Shown piece after piece: positions 25,420 to 32,820 of a stretch of DNA of 64,000 nucleotides. The stretch is from Planococcus sp. ISL-109 (lineage in GTDB: Bacteria; Bacillota; Bacilli; Bacillales_A; Planococcaceae): positions 52,800-116,799 of the forward strand of contig NZ_JAGGPW010000001.1 of the NCBI RefSeq assembly GCF_018613655.1. The letters run 5' to 3'. The notes beneath the pieces are model-generated. The model was not told the origin of the DNA and did no database searches. It saw only the letters and a program-made list of their open reading frames with translations. Made by a program: the position numbers and the translations under genes. How positions within the stretch are numbered: position 1 is the stretch's first letter; every line of letters begins with the position of its first letter.

Positions 25420-25890
25420 GCTACCCCTCCTATCCCCAAAAACCTACCTATTATTCCACATAAATCCATTTTATCATGAATTCAAACCAACTTCGACCCC
25501 TATTGCCAGACAATTCAACTTTCCCAGCACACATTGAAGACTACTACTCAATTGCCGACGGGCACAATATATACCCCCATGCTATTTCATTACACAAGCA
25601 ACATTACTGTAAAAGCAGTTTCTTCTATAACACCGTCACCGGTCATGCCTATGCAAGATAAAAATTAAATCACCACTTCTACTTGTTATCCAGTAGAGGT
25701 GATGACATCTTTCTTCCTGCTATAAAACTAGAGATAGAGCGGAAGGGGGCGACGAATGAATAAGCGAAGTATAGCTGAGCTTATTCATTTGCGAAGCTCG
25801 AACGCAGAGACAGTTGAGCAGCTGTTTTCAGGTTGATTCCCCGGCAAGCGTCCCCCTGAAGCGCAATCTCCACCACAAAAAACTTTATTC
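25420..25890. other. Intergenic region with family B copy
   Basis: Contains an inverted repeat ATCACC...GGTGAT at 25669-25705 without a T-run and the family B copy at 25725-25876. A plus-strand frame at 25476-25661 has no ribosome binding site. Confidence 0.4.
25725..25876. repeat. Family B repeat, copy 4
   Basis: Left end GAGATAGAGCGGAAGGGGG, right end CCCCCTGAAGCGCAATCTCC. The middle holds the GAATGAATAAGCG / GCTTATTCATT stem module also seen in other copies. Confidence 0.75.
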
Positions 25891-26916
25891 CTAAGGCACC
25901 AACCGACGAACAAACGGCGTCTTCTGCATCACCCGAATAACCGCATACGACACGATAAAAATGACAATCCACGATAGCGGCACACCAACCCACACATTGA
26001 TCGTCGTTTCATTAAAATCAAACAAACGGTTCAAATAGGTCTGGACCAGCGGATGGATAATATAGATCCCAAACGTCGCCGTACTGATGCGCGTAATCAT
26101 CGGTGTCGACTTCAAATTCTTGCCGAGCTGCTGGAACGCCACGAACACAAACAGCGAAATGAAAATCGCATGCGGGTAATAATGCTCGTAGTAGAAGGCA
26201 TCAAAATCGCCCGCTTCAAGCCCCGTATTCGCCACGATCGTCCCCCACACCGTTACCGCATAACCGATAATTGCCAGAATCCCCAGTGTCGGCAACCAGC
26301 GCTTCGGAATCGGGAACATGACCAAATACGCACCGAGCACGAAATACCCGATATATGGCGCGAACATCTGGCCAGCAAAGGCGATTTCATAATCCGTAGC
26401 CCGCGTAAAAATCGGTGCTGCGGCCGAGAACAAAAACCAGAACCCTAAGAAATAATGGAACATTGTCTTGTCCATATGCTTCACAAGTAGCCGTAAAAAC
26501 GGCGCCATCAAGTAAAGCCCCGTGATGATATAGAGAAACCAAAGATGAAAATAAATATCGTCGGACAGGAACAATCCGGCCATCTGACCGATCGTGTATT
26601 CCTCACCGAGCTGAAAAATATTATAAGCCATATACACTGCGCTCCAAAACAGCAGCGGCAACAGGACTTTGCCGAGGCGCTTTCTGAGAAACTCGCCGAT
26701 GCGCTCATTGCTGTCGCGCGTAAGTAAAAGCGCACCGCTCAGCATGAAGAAAATCGGCACGCACCAGCGCAGTGCGCTGTCGATCGCGTTTGCATATTGC
26801 CATTCCCAATCGCCCGTGGTCGTGTTGTTGATGATTTTCGAAACGACGTGGACGCCGACGACCGTAAAAATCGCGAAGACGCGCATCCAGTCCATATAGC
26901 CGTATCTTCGCGCCAT
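25891..26916 (-). CDS. Acyltransferase-3 family (OafA/WecH-like) membrane protein
   Basis: 341 residues with about ten membrane segments. MDWMRVFAIFTVVGVHVVSK contains the conserved R..A...VV..H pattern with the catalytic-type His near residue 23, and CVPIFFMLSGALLL is the FF..SG motif of the acyltransferase-3 fold. Members O-acetylate or succinylate surface sugars from the cytoplasmic side. AGAGGTC ribosome binding site. Stands alone; may decorate the polysaccharide or another wall polymer. Confidence 0.9.
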   Translation of the reverse strand: MARRYGYMDWMRVFAIFTVVGVHVVSKIINNTTTGDWEWQYANAIDSALRWCVPIFFMLSGALLLTRDSNERIGEFLRKRLGKVLLPLLFWSAVYMAYNIFQLGEEYTIGQMAGLFLSDDIYFHLWFLYIITGLYLMAPFLRLLVKHMDKTMFHYFLGFWFLFSAAAPIFTRATDYEIAFAGQMFAPYIGYFVLGAYLVMFPIPKRWLPTLGILAIIGYAVTVWGTIVANTGLEAGDFDAFYYEHYYPHAIFISLFVFVAFQQLGKNLKSTPMITRISTATFGIYIIHPLVQTYLNRLFDFNETTINVWVGVPLSWIVIFIVSYAVIRVMQKTPFVRRLVP

Positions 26917-27010
26917 TGGGTTGACCTCTTTTCCATTATTGATTCTCCACTAATCTTACCCGACGATTGCCTGCGTTACCACGACAATCCCATTACACTT
27001 TGATATCAAA

Positions 27011-27976
27011 TTACAACAAACGGCATAGCCGGTCGAGTTCATCGCTTTGTCTGTCGATCATTTTTTTGCCGAGCTGTCGGAGCCGTGCGAGATTGTCCGC
27101 TGTGACGCGGTCGAGCTGCTCGATGCCGGAGTCGTCTGCGGGGAGCTTTTCCTGGAAGCGGTAATAGCGCTGCTGTTCTCCTTCGCTCGCCAACGCATGG
27201 CTCAGCTGATGGTCGACCGAATCGGAACTGCCGTCCATCATGACTTTCAGGAGTGAGCGCGCCCAGCCGTAATGGAACCACGCCTGGAGGCCGGTGACAT
27301 CGATTTCCCGCTGCGCCTCTCCGGTGCCGAGCGACACGAGCAGGAAGTCCTCGGTTTCCCCGCCATATAGATCGAGTGCTTCGGTATAAGCGCACATGCC
27401 CGGGTCATTGGCGAATACACCGCCGTCGATAAAGGCAGCTTTCGGATAACCCGGCATTGCGGCTGGTGCGAAATAGCTAGGTGCCGCGGTGGCCGCGCGG
27501 ATGATGTGGCGGATCTCACTGTCCGGCGGCCGTTCGTCGAGTTTGGAACAGGTGCTTTTGAAAAAATGCGCATGGCGCCCATGGATGTCGTAGCTCGGTA
27601 TGACAGCCGGCTTTAATAGGTCGGACAGCTTGAGCTCTTCGAAATAAACCTTTAATACGTGTTCAAACTCCCGGTGATTGTATTGCGTATGGAGAAATCG
27701 ACCAGCAAGTCCGAACGCACGATGAAGGAATGATTTGCGGAACATGCTCTCCGCTTCCCGTTCATAGAGCCTGAGTATATCGTTCGCCGAATAGCGCGGC
27801 TGTTTGCCGTCCGGAACGAGCAGCCCGAGCGCCAAAATCGCACCCGTCGACGTCCCGACAAAGATATCGAATTGCTCAGCGACCGGCTTACCCGTTCGCC
27901 GCTCCAATTCACACAACATCATCGCCGGCAAAATCCCCCGTATGCCCCCACCATCGATTGATAGGATTTTCTTCAT
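27011..27976 (-). CDS. Patatin-like phospholipase / acyl hydrolase
   Basis: 321 residues from ATG 27976 (AGGGGAG upstream; the longer frame to 28045 lacks a site). KKILSIDGGGIRGILPAMML is the oxyanion-hole motif, FVGTSTGAILAL the GxSxG nucleophile and AFIDGGVFANDP the Asp of the Ser-Asp dyad. Cytoplasmic, no signal peptide. Similar proteins act on phospholipids; in other settings they serve as effectors of anti-phage systems, but no cyclase or sensor gene is adjacent here, so a housekeeping lipase is the safer view. Confidence 0.9.
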   Translation of the reverse strand: MKKILSIDGGGIRGILPAMMLCELERRTGKPVAEQFDIFVGTSTGAILALGLLVPDGKQPRYSANDILRLYEREAESMFRKSFLHRAFGLAGRFLHTQYNHREFEHVLKVYFEELKLSDLLKPAVIPSYDIHGRHAHFFKSTCSKLDERPPDSEIRHIIRAATAAPSYFAPAAMPGYPKAAFIDGGVFANDPGMCAYTEALDLYGGETEDFLLVSLGTGEAQREIDVTGLQAWFHYGWARSLLKVMMDGSSDSVDHQLSHALASEGEQQRYYRFQEKLPADDSGIEQLDRVTADNLARLRQLGKKMIDRQSDELDRLCRLL

Positions 27977-28396
27977 TTGAATCTCCCCTTCCGTGTAAAG
28001 CAAAAAATCTATGCATTGCTCCGCTTCGGCCGATTTGAATTTCACTTGGATGAGAACAGAAATTTATTTGAGAAAGTTGTTTTTTAGCACAGATGAATTT
28101 TATCTAGTGTCGTACCGCTTGGGCGCTTTGGGCATGGCTTTCGCGATGAGCCTAGCCCCTGGACGCGCCGACGCTAGTATTGTTCATTGTGAAATGAGTG
28201 AGTTCAATTGATTTCTTTGAGAAATTGATTCCATTAAGACAAGCAGTGAGCTAGACGAACTTGTGAAAGCTAACAGTCATATAAAACTCAGCTTGGATTT
28301 TTGAAAGCTGAAACAACTTATTAGATTATTAGAATTGGACATCATAAATTGCTTCATCTTGGATTATGTAACACGCTCTTTATTCATTCTTCTACC
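27977..28396. other. Intergenic, nothing recognised
   Basis: About 420 bp between the patatin gene and the family B array. A weak similarity to family A (CGCTTGGGCGCTTTGGGCAT near 28108) is seen but no stem; no gene supported. Confidence 0.35.
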
Positions 28397-28985
28397 AATT
28401 AGAGATGGAGCGGAAGGGGCCAACGCCTGGGGAACCGCGCGGGACTGGCGAGACAAATGTGGCGCGTACTTTGCGGCACATTGGCTCGACGCCCGCCCTC
28501 CGGAAAGCGTCCCCTTGCAGCGAAATCTCAATTATGTCTCCCCTTTCCAACACCAACAACAAAAAGTGACACCCAAGCGTTTACAGTTTTTGTGAACCAT
28601 GCTTTTTATTATTCATACGAAAACTAGAGATGAAGCGTAAAGGGGCGACTCCGGGAGGATCAGCGAGACAATTGAGACCCTGGAGAGCGCGCAGCGATCG
28701 AAGCGGCTCAATGCGAGCCCTCCGGAAAGCGTCCCCTTGCAGCGAAATCTCAATTATATCTCCCCTTCTCCACAACCAACAACAAGATGTGACATCCAAG
28801 CGTTTACAGTTTTTGTGAACCATGCTTTTTACTTTCCACACGAAACCTAGAGATGGAGCGGAAAGGGGCCGACGCCTGGGGGACCGCGCGGGACTGGCGA
28901 GACAAATGTGGCGCCTACTTTGCGGCACATTAGCTCGACGCCCGCCCCCCGGCAAGCGTGCCCCTTGCAGCGCAATCTCAACCAT
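28397..28985. repeat. Tandem array of three family B repeats, about 222-bp period
   Basis: Copies start at 28397, 28620 and 28841 (spacings 223 and 221). The spacer between copies is also conserved (CAAGCGTTTACAGTTTTTGT followed by GAACCATGCTTTTTA), so the unit that multiplied is element plus spacer. Copies 5 and 7 share an inner stem TGTGGCG...TGCGGCACA; copy 6 has a different middle. Confidence 0.85.
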
Positions 28986-29524
28986 TCTCTTCTTCTATAT
29001 AAACCTCAAAGAAAAACAACCCATTATTACCAGTAAAACCTCATTAATTCCCGTATACCCTCAAGCAGCCAAAATAAAGCAATGAATGGATTGTTACAAT
29101 TGTGTATCAACACTTTACCGGTATAGTTTTTGATTTTTCTAATAACCATATGATTATTTTAGCTAAAATCGCGCTGTTAAAGGACCGATCGTCCCGAATT
29201 GGTAAAAAAAGGTTCTATTTTTTTAGTGAATCCTGATTCACTTTGTAATAATTGGACGATTCTGTCTAGTATAAATGCGCGCGAGTTCCCGTTTTTCAAA
29301 GAAATAAACATCATTTACAAATTTTTACCATCTCTCAATCCCTTGCTACGACTAGCCTGGTGAATCGTTATTCATTCGTAATATTCTTGTAACATAAATG
29401 AAATTGGATAGACATTGTTTTTGCTACTGGCAGTCTATATAGTAAGTGACAGATCAAAAAAACGATATTCTTTATATCTGGATAACATAAAATCTTTTAA
29501 AAACCAATCGGAGGTACTGACAAA
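28986..29524. other. AT-rich region upstream of the NlpC/P60 gene
   Basis: No gene recognised. It includes the promoter at 29416-29444; the rest (about 430 bp) is AT-rich and may hold further control sites. Confidence 0.4.
29416..29444 (+). promoter_or_regulatory. Sigma-A type promoter of NlpC/P60 gene
   Basis: TTGTTT at 29416-29421, 17-bp spacer, TATAGT at 29439-29444. Predicted start near 29451 gives a leader of about 73 nt. Confidence 0.65.
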
Positions 29525-30259
29525 ATGAAAAAAGTTTTCTTCACGTTATTCGCAGCAGGATCACTCGTATTCGCCAACTCAGCTACAGACGCTCAAAACG
29601 CAGTGCAAGCACAACCACATACGCAAGTAGCCCAGGAAGCTTCAGAACCAGCGATCGTCCAGGTTTCGAACAGCGCTTATAAACTCAAATATGCATCAAA
29701 CGTCCGCAGAGATGCTGGCACGAGCCACGGCGTCATCAAAGTCGCTCCTAAAGGCGCAGCAGCAACTGTCACTAGAACGGCTAAAATCGGCAGCGGCACT
29801 TGGCATAAAGTCCGCACTTCCGGTACACACGGTTGGGTACACGGCTCACTATTGACTAAATCATCTGGCGGTTCTGGAGTCGTTCAAGCATCATCAAGCG
29901 TGTCTTCTTCAGCAGTTGTTTCTAAAGCTCTTTCCCTTAAAGGCATTCCGTACCGTTTCGGCGGCACGACGACAGCCGGCTTTGACTGCTCAGGATTCGT
30001 CCAGTACGCATTCAAAAAAGCAGGCAAAAACGTTTCACGCACAACGCTTTCCCAGTTTGCACAATCCACAACAGTTACAAACCCACGCCCAGGAGACTTG
30101 GTCTTCTTCGCGAACACTTACCGCCCTGGGATTTCCCACAACGGTATCTACATCGGGAACAACCAGTTCGTACACTCTGGCGGCGCACGTGCTGAAGTGA
30201 AAAGCTTGAACGATCCATACTGGGGCAAGAAATTCCACAGCTTCAAACGCTTCAAATAA
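29525..30259 (+). CDS. Secreted NlpC/P60 (C40) peptidase with SH3 domain
   Basis: 244 residues. Signal peptide KKVFFTLFAAGSLVFANSAT, a bacterial SH3 domain (LKYASNVRRDAGTSHGVI ... GTHGWVHGSLL, about 55-115), a Ser/Val linker, then the C40 domain: GIPYRFGGTTTAGFDCSGFV with the catalytic Cys (about 161), PGDLVFFANTYRPGISHNGI with the catalytic His, and QFVHSGG. Such enzymes cleave gamma-D-Glu-diamino acid bonds in peptidoglycan stem peptides outside the cell. GGAGG ribosome binding site; own promoter and terminator. Confidence 0.95.
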   Translation: MKKVFFTLFAAGSLVFANSATDAQNAVQAQPHTQVAQEASEPAIVQVSNSAYKLKYASNVRRDAGTSHGVIKVAPKGAAATVTRTAKIGSGTWHKVRTSGTHGWVHGSLLTKSSGGSGVVQASSSVSSSAVVSKALSLKGIPYRFGGTTTAGFDCSGFVQYAFKKAGKNVSRTTLSQFAQSTTVTNPRPGDLVFFANTYRPGISHNGIYIGNNQFVHSGGARAEVKSLNDPYWGKKFHSFKRFK

Positions 30260-30271
30260 TAGATGATTCAT

Positions 30272-30306
30272 GGAGTATCCGAAAAATCGGGTGCTCTTTT
30301 TTTTTG
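30272..30306 (+). terminator. Terminator of NlpC/P60 gene
   Basis: GAG-ta-TCCGA pairs with TCGG-gtg-CTC followed by nine T's, starting 12 bp after the stop codon. Confidence 0.85.
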
Positions 30307-30327
30307 TGGATTTAACACGGGGAAAAC

Positions 30328-30556
30328 TGATGTCCATTGCAGTGGACGCTTTCCGCGGGCGGTCCGTGAGCCTCCTCGTCGCCAAACCCTCACTCAACTT
30401 GTGCAAAGCACAAGTTGAGAAAACCGCTGCTCCCACATCTGCAAACAGATGCGTCGCAAACACATGAACTCAGCGCCACTTCGTTCATGTGCTGCCTGCG
30501 GGGTCTCACCTGGCCACGCTCTCCCGCTGGAGTCGCCACTTCCATTCCCATCAGCC
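30328..30556. repeat. Family C-like long inverted repeat (mosaic)
   Basis: Left end CTGATGTCCATTGCAGTGG and right end CCACTTCCATTCCCATCAG are imperfect complements; next inside come CGCTTTCCGCGGGC and CCCGCTGGAGTCG. The interior has several stems (CAACTTGTG/CACAAGTTG, CATCTG/CAGATG, ACATGAA/TTCATGT). Confidence 0.65.
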
Positions 30557-30561
30557 AAAAC

Positions 30562-30624
30562 AGAAAAAGCCCCCAGCATATAAGCAGAAGTGATTAAACA
30601 ACTGCTTATATTGGAGGGCTTTAT
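30562..30624 (-). terminator. Terminator of the 26-residue membrane peptide gene
   Basis: Long stem ATATAAGCAG/CTGCTTATAT extended by AAAGCCC/GGGCTTT with small bulges; the minus-strand RNA ends in TTTTTCTGTTTT. Confidence 0.8.
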
Positions 30625-30662
30625 TTGTGTTCTTTTAGATTCCCCTACTTCATACTCAGCTA

Positions 30663-30743
30663 TTACCTAATAAGATACGAAATGACAAAGTAGGTGACTA
30701 TACTGAGAACAAAATATAGGGCCAATTTTGGTTTTCTGTTCAT
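30663..30743 (-). CDS. Small single-pass membrane peptide (26 aa)
   Basis: ATG at 30741-30743 with GAGGAGGGGG 4 bp upstream; the product is a basic head NRKPK, one membrane segment LALYFVLSIVTYFVISYLI and a terminal Arg. It ends TAA and is followed by a strong terminator at 30562-30624. The combination of strong ribosome binding site, typical membrane-peptide layout and dedicated terminator supports a real gene. No homologue recalled; a toxin-like or regulatory membrane peptide is possible but unproven. Confidence 0.6.
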   Translation of the reverse strand: MNRKPKLALYFVLSIVTYFVISYLIR

Positions 30744-30798
30744 GCTCCCCCTCCTCTGGTGAATGCTTATATACCTAGTGGATCAAAGCTGCAACTGA

Positions 30799-30948
30799 TC
30801 GGATGATAAAGGGTTTTCCTTGTCGCCGTGGAATGATTTGGTGGACAAAGGCGTAACCGCCGGCGACATCGCGGAAATGCCGAGCGGCCGGACCTTTAAT
30901 TTTGCCGATCCGGAAGACAATTATTTTGCGGTGCGGGAGATGGCGTGA
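30799..30948 (+). pseudogene. C-terminal remnant of a VOC/glyoxalase-family gene
   Basis: An open frame without start encodes SPWNDLVDKGVTAGDIAEMP then GRTFNFADPEDNYFAVREMA and stop, which is the C-terminal strand pattern of vicinal-oxygen-chelate proteins (FADPEGNYFAVRE is the metal-binding Glu region). Everything upstream is lost; a stop is at 30796. The transcript end marker at 30974-31007 may be its former terminator. Confidence 0.75.
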
Positions 30949-30973
30949 CTAGCAACAACCAATCCTTATGCGA

Positions 30974-31007
30974 AAAAGAACCGCTAGAGCGAGCGGTTCT
31001 TTCTTTT
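30974..31007. terminator. Bidirectional terminator
   Basis: AAGAACCGCT pairs with AGCGGTTCTT, flanked by A-rich sequence on the left and TTTCTTTTT on the right, so it serves the VOC remnant on plus and the lipoprotein gene on minus. Confidence 0.88.
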
Positions 31008-31039
31008 TGTGCGGGTGCATTTTCTAAGTATGATGAGCT

Positions 31040-31414
31040 TTATTTTGCTGTCGTCAATCCGAATGTCTCGATTTGTCCATCCCATTTGATTTCCACGTCG
31101 AGTTCTTCATTTCCCTGAACAACCGCACAGCCGTTGCATGTCCCTCCGCCGATGTTCACGCTGCCCTCATCTGTCGAGACATTCGCCCCGCTCGTTCCGC
31201 CTGATGCCGATTCGATTGAATAAATGATCGTTTCCGGCGCCGCGTCTTCTCCTGTATAGACAATTGTGCCGGTCGCTTGCTGGTTGTCTTGCCCCGCCAC
31301 ATCGACGATATACAACACATCCCAATTATCACCGCTCCCCGCAAACTGATAGCGGTCCCCTTGAACGCAGCCGCTTAACACAAGCACCAGTAGCAATGAT
31401 GCCAGTTTCTTCAT
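31040..31414 (-). CDS. Small lipoprotein, paralogue of the one at 41806
   Basis: 124 residues. Signal KKLASLLLVLVLSGCVQGD with lipobox LSGC. Mature part carries W-x-V-LYIVDVAG, GTIVYTGEDAAPETIIYSIE, a CxxC pair (GGGTCNGCAVVQ) and the end IKWDGQIETFGLTT. The gene at 41806 shares this whole pattern (GxINYTGAGSAPEMINYSI, CLDCGIIQ, ITWDGQTETFSL). Beta-rich, surface-exposed, anchored in the membrane. The CxxC could bind metal or form a disulphide. Function unknown. GAGGAG ribosome binding site. Confidence 0.75.
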   Translation of the reverse strand: MKKLASLLLVLVLSGCVQGDRYQFAGSGDNWDVLYIVDVAGQDNQQATGTIVYTGEDAAPETIIYSIESASGGTSGANVSTDEGSVNIGGGTCNGCAVVQGNEELDVEIKWDGQIETFGLTTAK

Positions 31415-31967
31415 AAGTTTTTCTCCTCTCCCTGAAATGAAATGACTGATCGTTTCGTTTCTAGTTGCAAAGAGCTTTAATAAGTGTTTTAAAGTTATTA
31501 GATAATATTGAAAAATGTGGTTATTACTAGTTTAGCTTAGTTTACCGAAATAATCAGTAGAAAATGGCAGTTTTTTGTTAGTCAAATATGTTATAATGAA
31601 GTCAATTAATTATCATTTTATATACAAGTTAAACTAATAAGCTTCATCTTTAGATATTCCGCAAAACCGCTGCGCTTTCCTGCGGGCGAGCGCCAAGCCT
31701 CCTCAGTCGCTTCGCGCCTTGCGGGGTCTCGGCTGTCTCGCTTTCCCGCGGGAGTCTCCGCAGTTTTGCTCCATACCCTGGTTCTTAGTCTGCACATCAT
31801 CATCGGTCAGGTATTAGTGGTAATTCACTGATATCTCTTTAGCTCAAGTTATATAGCGTTTTTATTTATCTTAATAGCCGCTTTACTTGAATTAGCTTGT
31901 TGGATTACATCCCAAACTTAGCTTCTCCGACTTGTTGTCGTACATACATTTATGAGGAGGGGTTCTG
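31415..31967. other. Intergenic with family C copy 1
   Basis: AT-rich apart from the repeat at 31653-31776. No gene seen; the minus-strand frame at 31618-31803 lies in the repeat. Confidence 0.4.
31653..31776. repeat. Family C repeat, copy 1
   Basis: GATATTCCGCAAAACCGCTG at the left and CAGTTTTGCTCCATAC at the right are imperfect complements; the next inner layer is CCTGCGGGCGAGCG against CGCTTTCCCGCGGGAG, and the centre is CGCTTCGCG. Confidence 0.8.
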
Positions 31968-32084
31968 ATGGTCAGCAAGCTCATTGTGGTGCTCGTGGCG
32001 GCGGTATTTTTGCTTGTCGGTTGCAATGACAACGACAAGCCGCAGTATGAAGTGACGGAGCCGGTGATTGAGGAAGCCGCCTAA
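31968..32084 (+). CDS. Very small lipoprotein (38 aa)
   Basis: ATG 31968 with GAGGAGGGG 6 bp upstream. VSKLIVVLVAAVFLLVGCND is a complete lipoprotein signal with lipobox LVGC, leaving a mature peptide of only about 20 acidic residues ending EEAA. Could be intact or the front of a gene cut short. No family assignable. Confidence 0.6.
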   Translation: MVSKLIVVLVAAVFLLVGCNDNDKPQYEVTEPVIEEAA

Positions 32085-32139
32085 CTGGCTCATGCCCAGA
32101 TGGCGTGAATAGACGGATCAGGCGTGCCATCGAACGGAA

Positions 32140-32177
32140 AACAGAGGACAAAGCGTTTTGCGCTTTGTCCTCTGTTC
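32140..32177. terminator. Convergent hairpin terminator
   Basis: AACAGAGGACAAAGCG pairs perfectly with CGCTTTGTCCTCTGTT (loop TTTTG). T-runs are short on either side. It lies between the 38-residue lipoprotein gene and the convergent membrane protein gene. Confidence 0.7.
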
Positions 32178-32192
32178 GTTGTGTTCAAGTTT

Positions 32193-32645
32193 TCAACTCA
32201 TAGCTTTCTTTATCGCAGGTTGTTTGGCGCGATACTCTTTCCTGATCAAAAACAGTACATGATAACCGATCAATACCGGGCCGATGATTCCGCTGATTGG
32301 CACAAGATCCAGTGCGCTGCCGCGTTCGAATGTCAGCATAATCATGAACACCGCGATCATGGTATATAAAACGAGCTTCACCAAATAGGATTGGACATGG
32401 GAATGGTTGTGCATTTTCTTCGCGACATAATCCACGCCGTAGGAAACGGGTATGCCAATCAAGACAAATACTAGTGTCGCAAACATGACGAGCAACATGG
32501 TCGATTCGAAGATCTCTGAGGACAGGTCGACCGCTCCGGATTCTTCTGTCAGGACAGGACCGAGCGTGTCCAAAAATAAGAAAAATACGATCGTGATGGG
32601 CACAGCGATTAATACGCTCAGCAATCTTTTAGGCAAACTGTTCAC
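32193..32645 (-). CDS. Four-helix membrane protein, unknown function
   Basis: 150 residues, GTG start with AGAGGA upstream. Hydrophobic segments at about 8-28, 48-70, 85-106 and 115-135; a His-rich cytoplasmic or exterior loop KKMHNHSHVQ lies between helices 2 and 3. No family recognised. It is on the same strand as and downstream of the copper ATPase but beyond that gene's terminator, so independent. Confidence 0.6.
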   Translation of the reverse strand: MNSLPKRLLSVLIAVPITIVFFLFLDTLGPVLTEESGAVDLSSEIFESTMLLVMFATLVFVLIGIPVSYGVDYVAKKMHNHSHVQSYLVKLVLYTMIAVFMIMLTFERGSALDLVPISGIIGPVLIGYHVLFLIRKEYRAKQPAIKKAMS

Positions 32646-32757
32646 TTTTCATCCTCTCTTTCTTGTTAAGCGCCATTAATCGATGCACGATAACTTCATT
32701 AGTTCTAACTATATATTGTTCCCCGGATATTTCATATTATTATTCACTTATTTGCAC

Positions 32758-32797
32758 AAAAAAAGAGCGGCAACTCGTGATGGAGTTGCCGCTCTTA
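32758..32797 (-). terminator. Terminator of copB
   Basis: AAGAGCGGCAACTC pairs perfectly with GAGTTGCCGCTCTT (loop GTGATG); A-run before it on the plus strand gives the minus U-tract. Confidence 0.92.
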
Positions 32798-32820
32798 CTA
32801 ACTCTCTTCTATTATATGCT

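Noticed and set aside
25476..25661. Plus-strand frame of 61 codons
   Set aside because: No ribosome binding site, composition unlike a real protein, no partner signals.
27011..27976. Patatin as effector of a CBASS-type defence system
   Set aside because: No nucleotide cyclase, E1/E2 or JAB gene next to it; neighbours are a repeat array and an acyltransferase.
31618..31803. Minus-strand frame of 61 codons
   Set aside because: Covers family C copy 1; no start signals.
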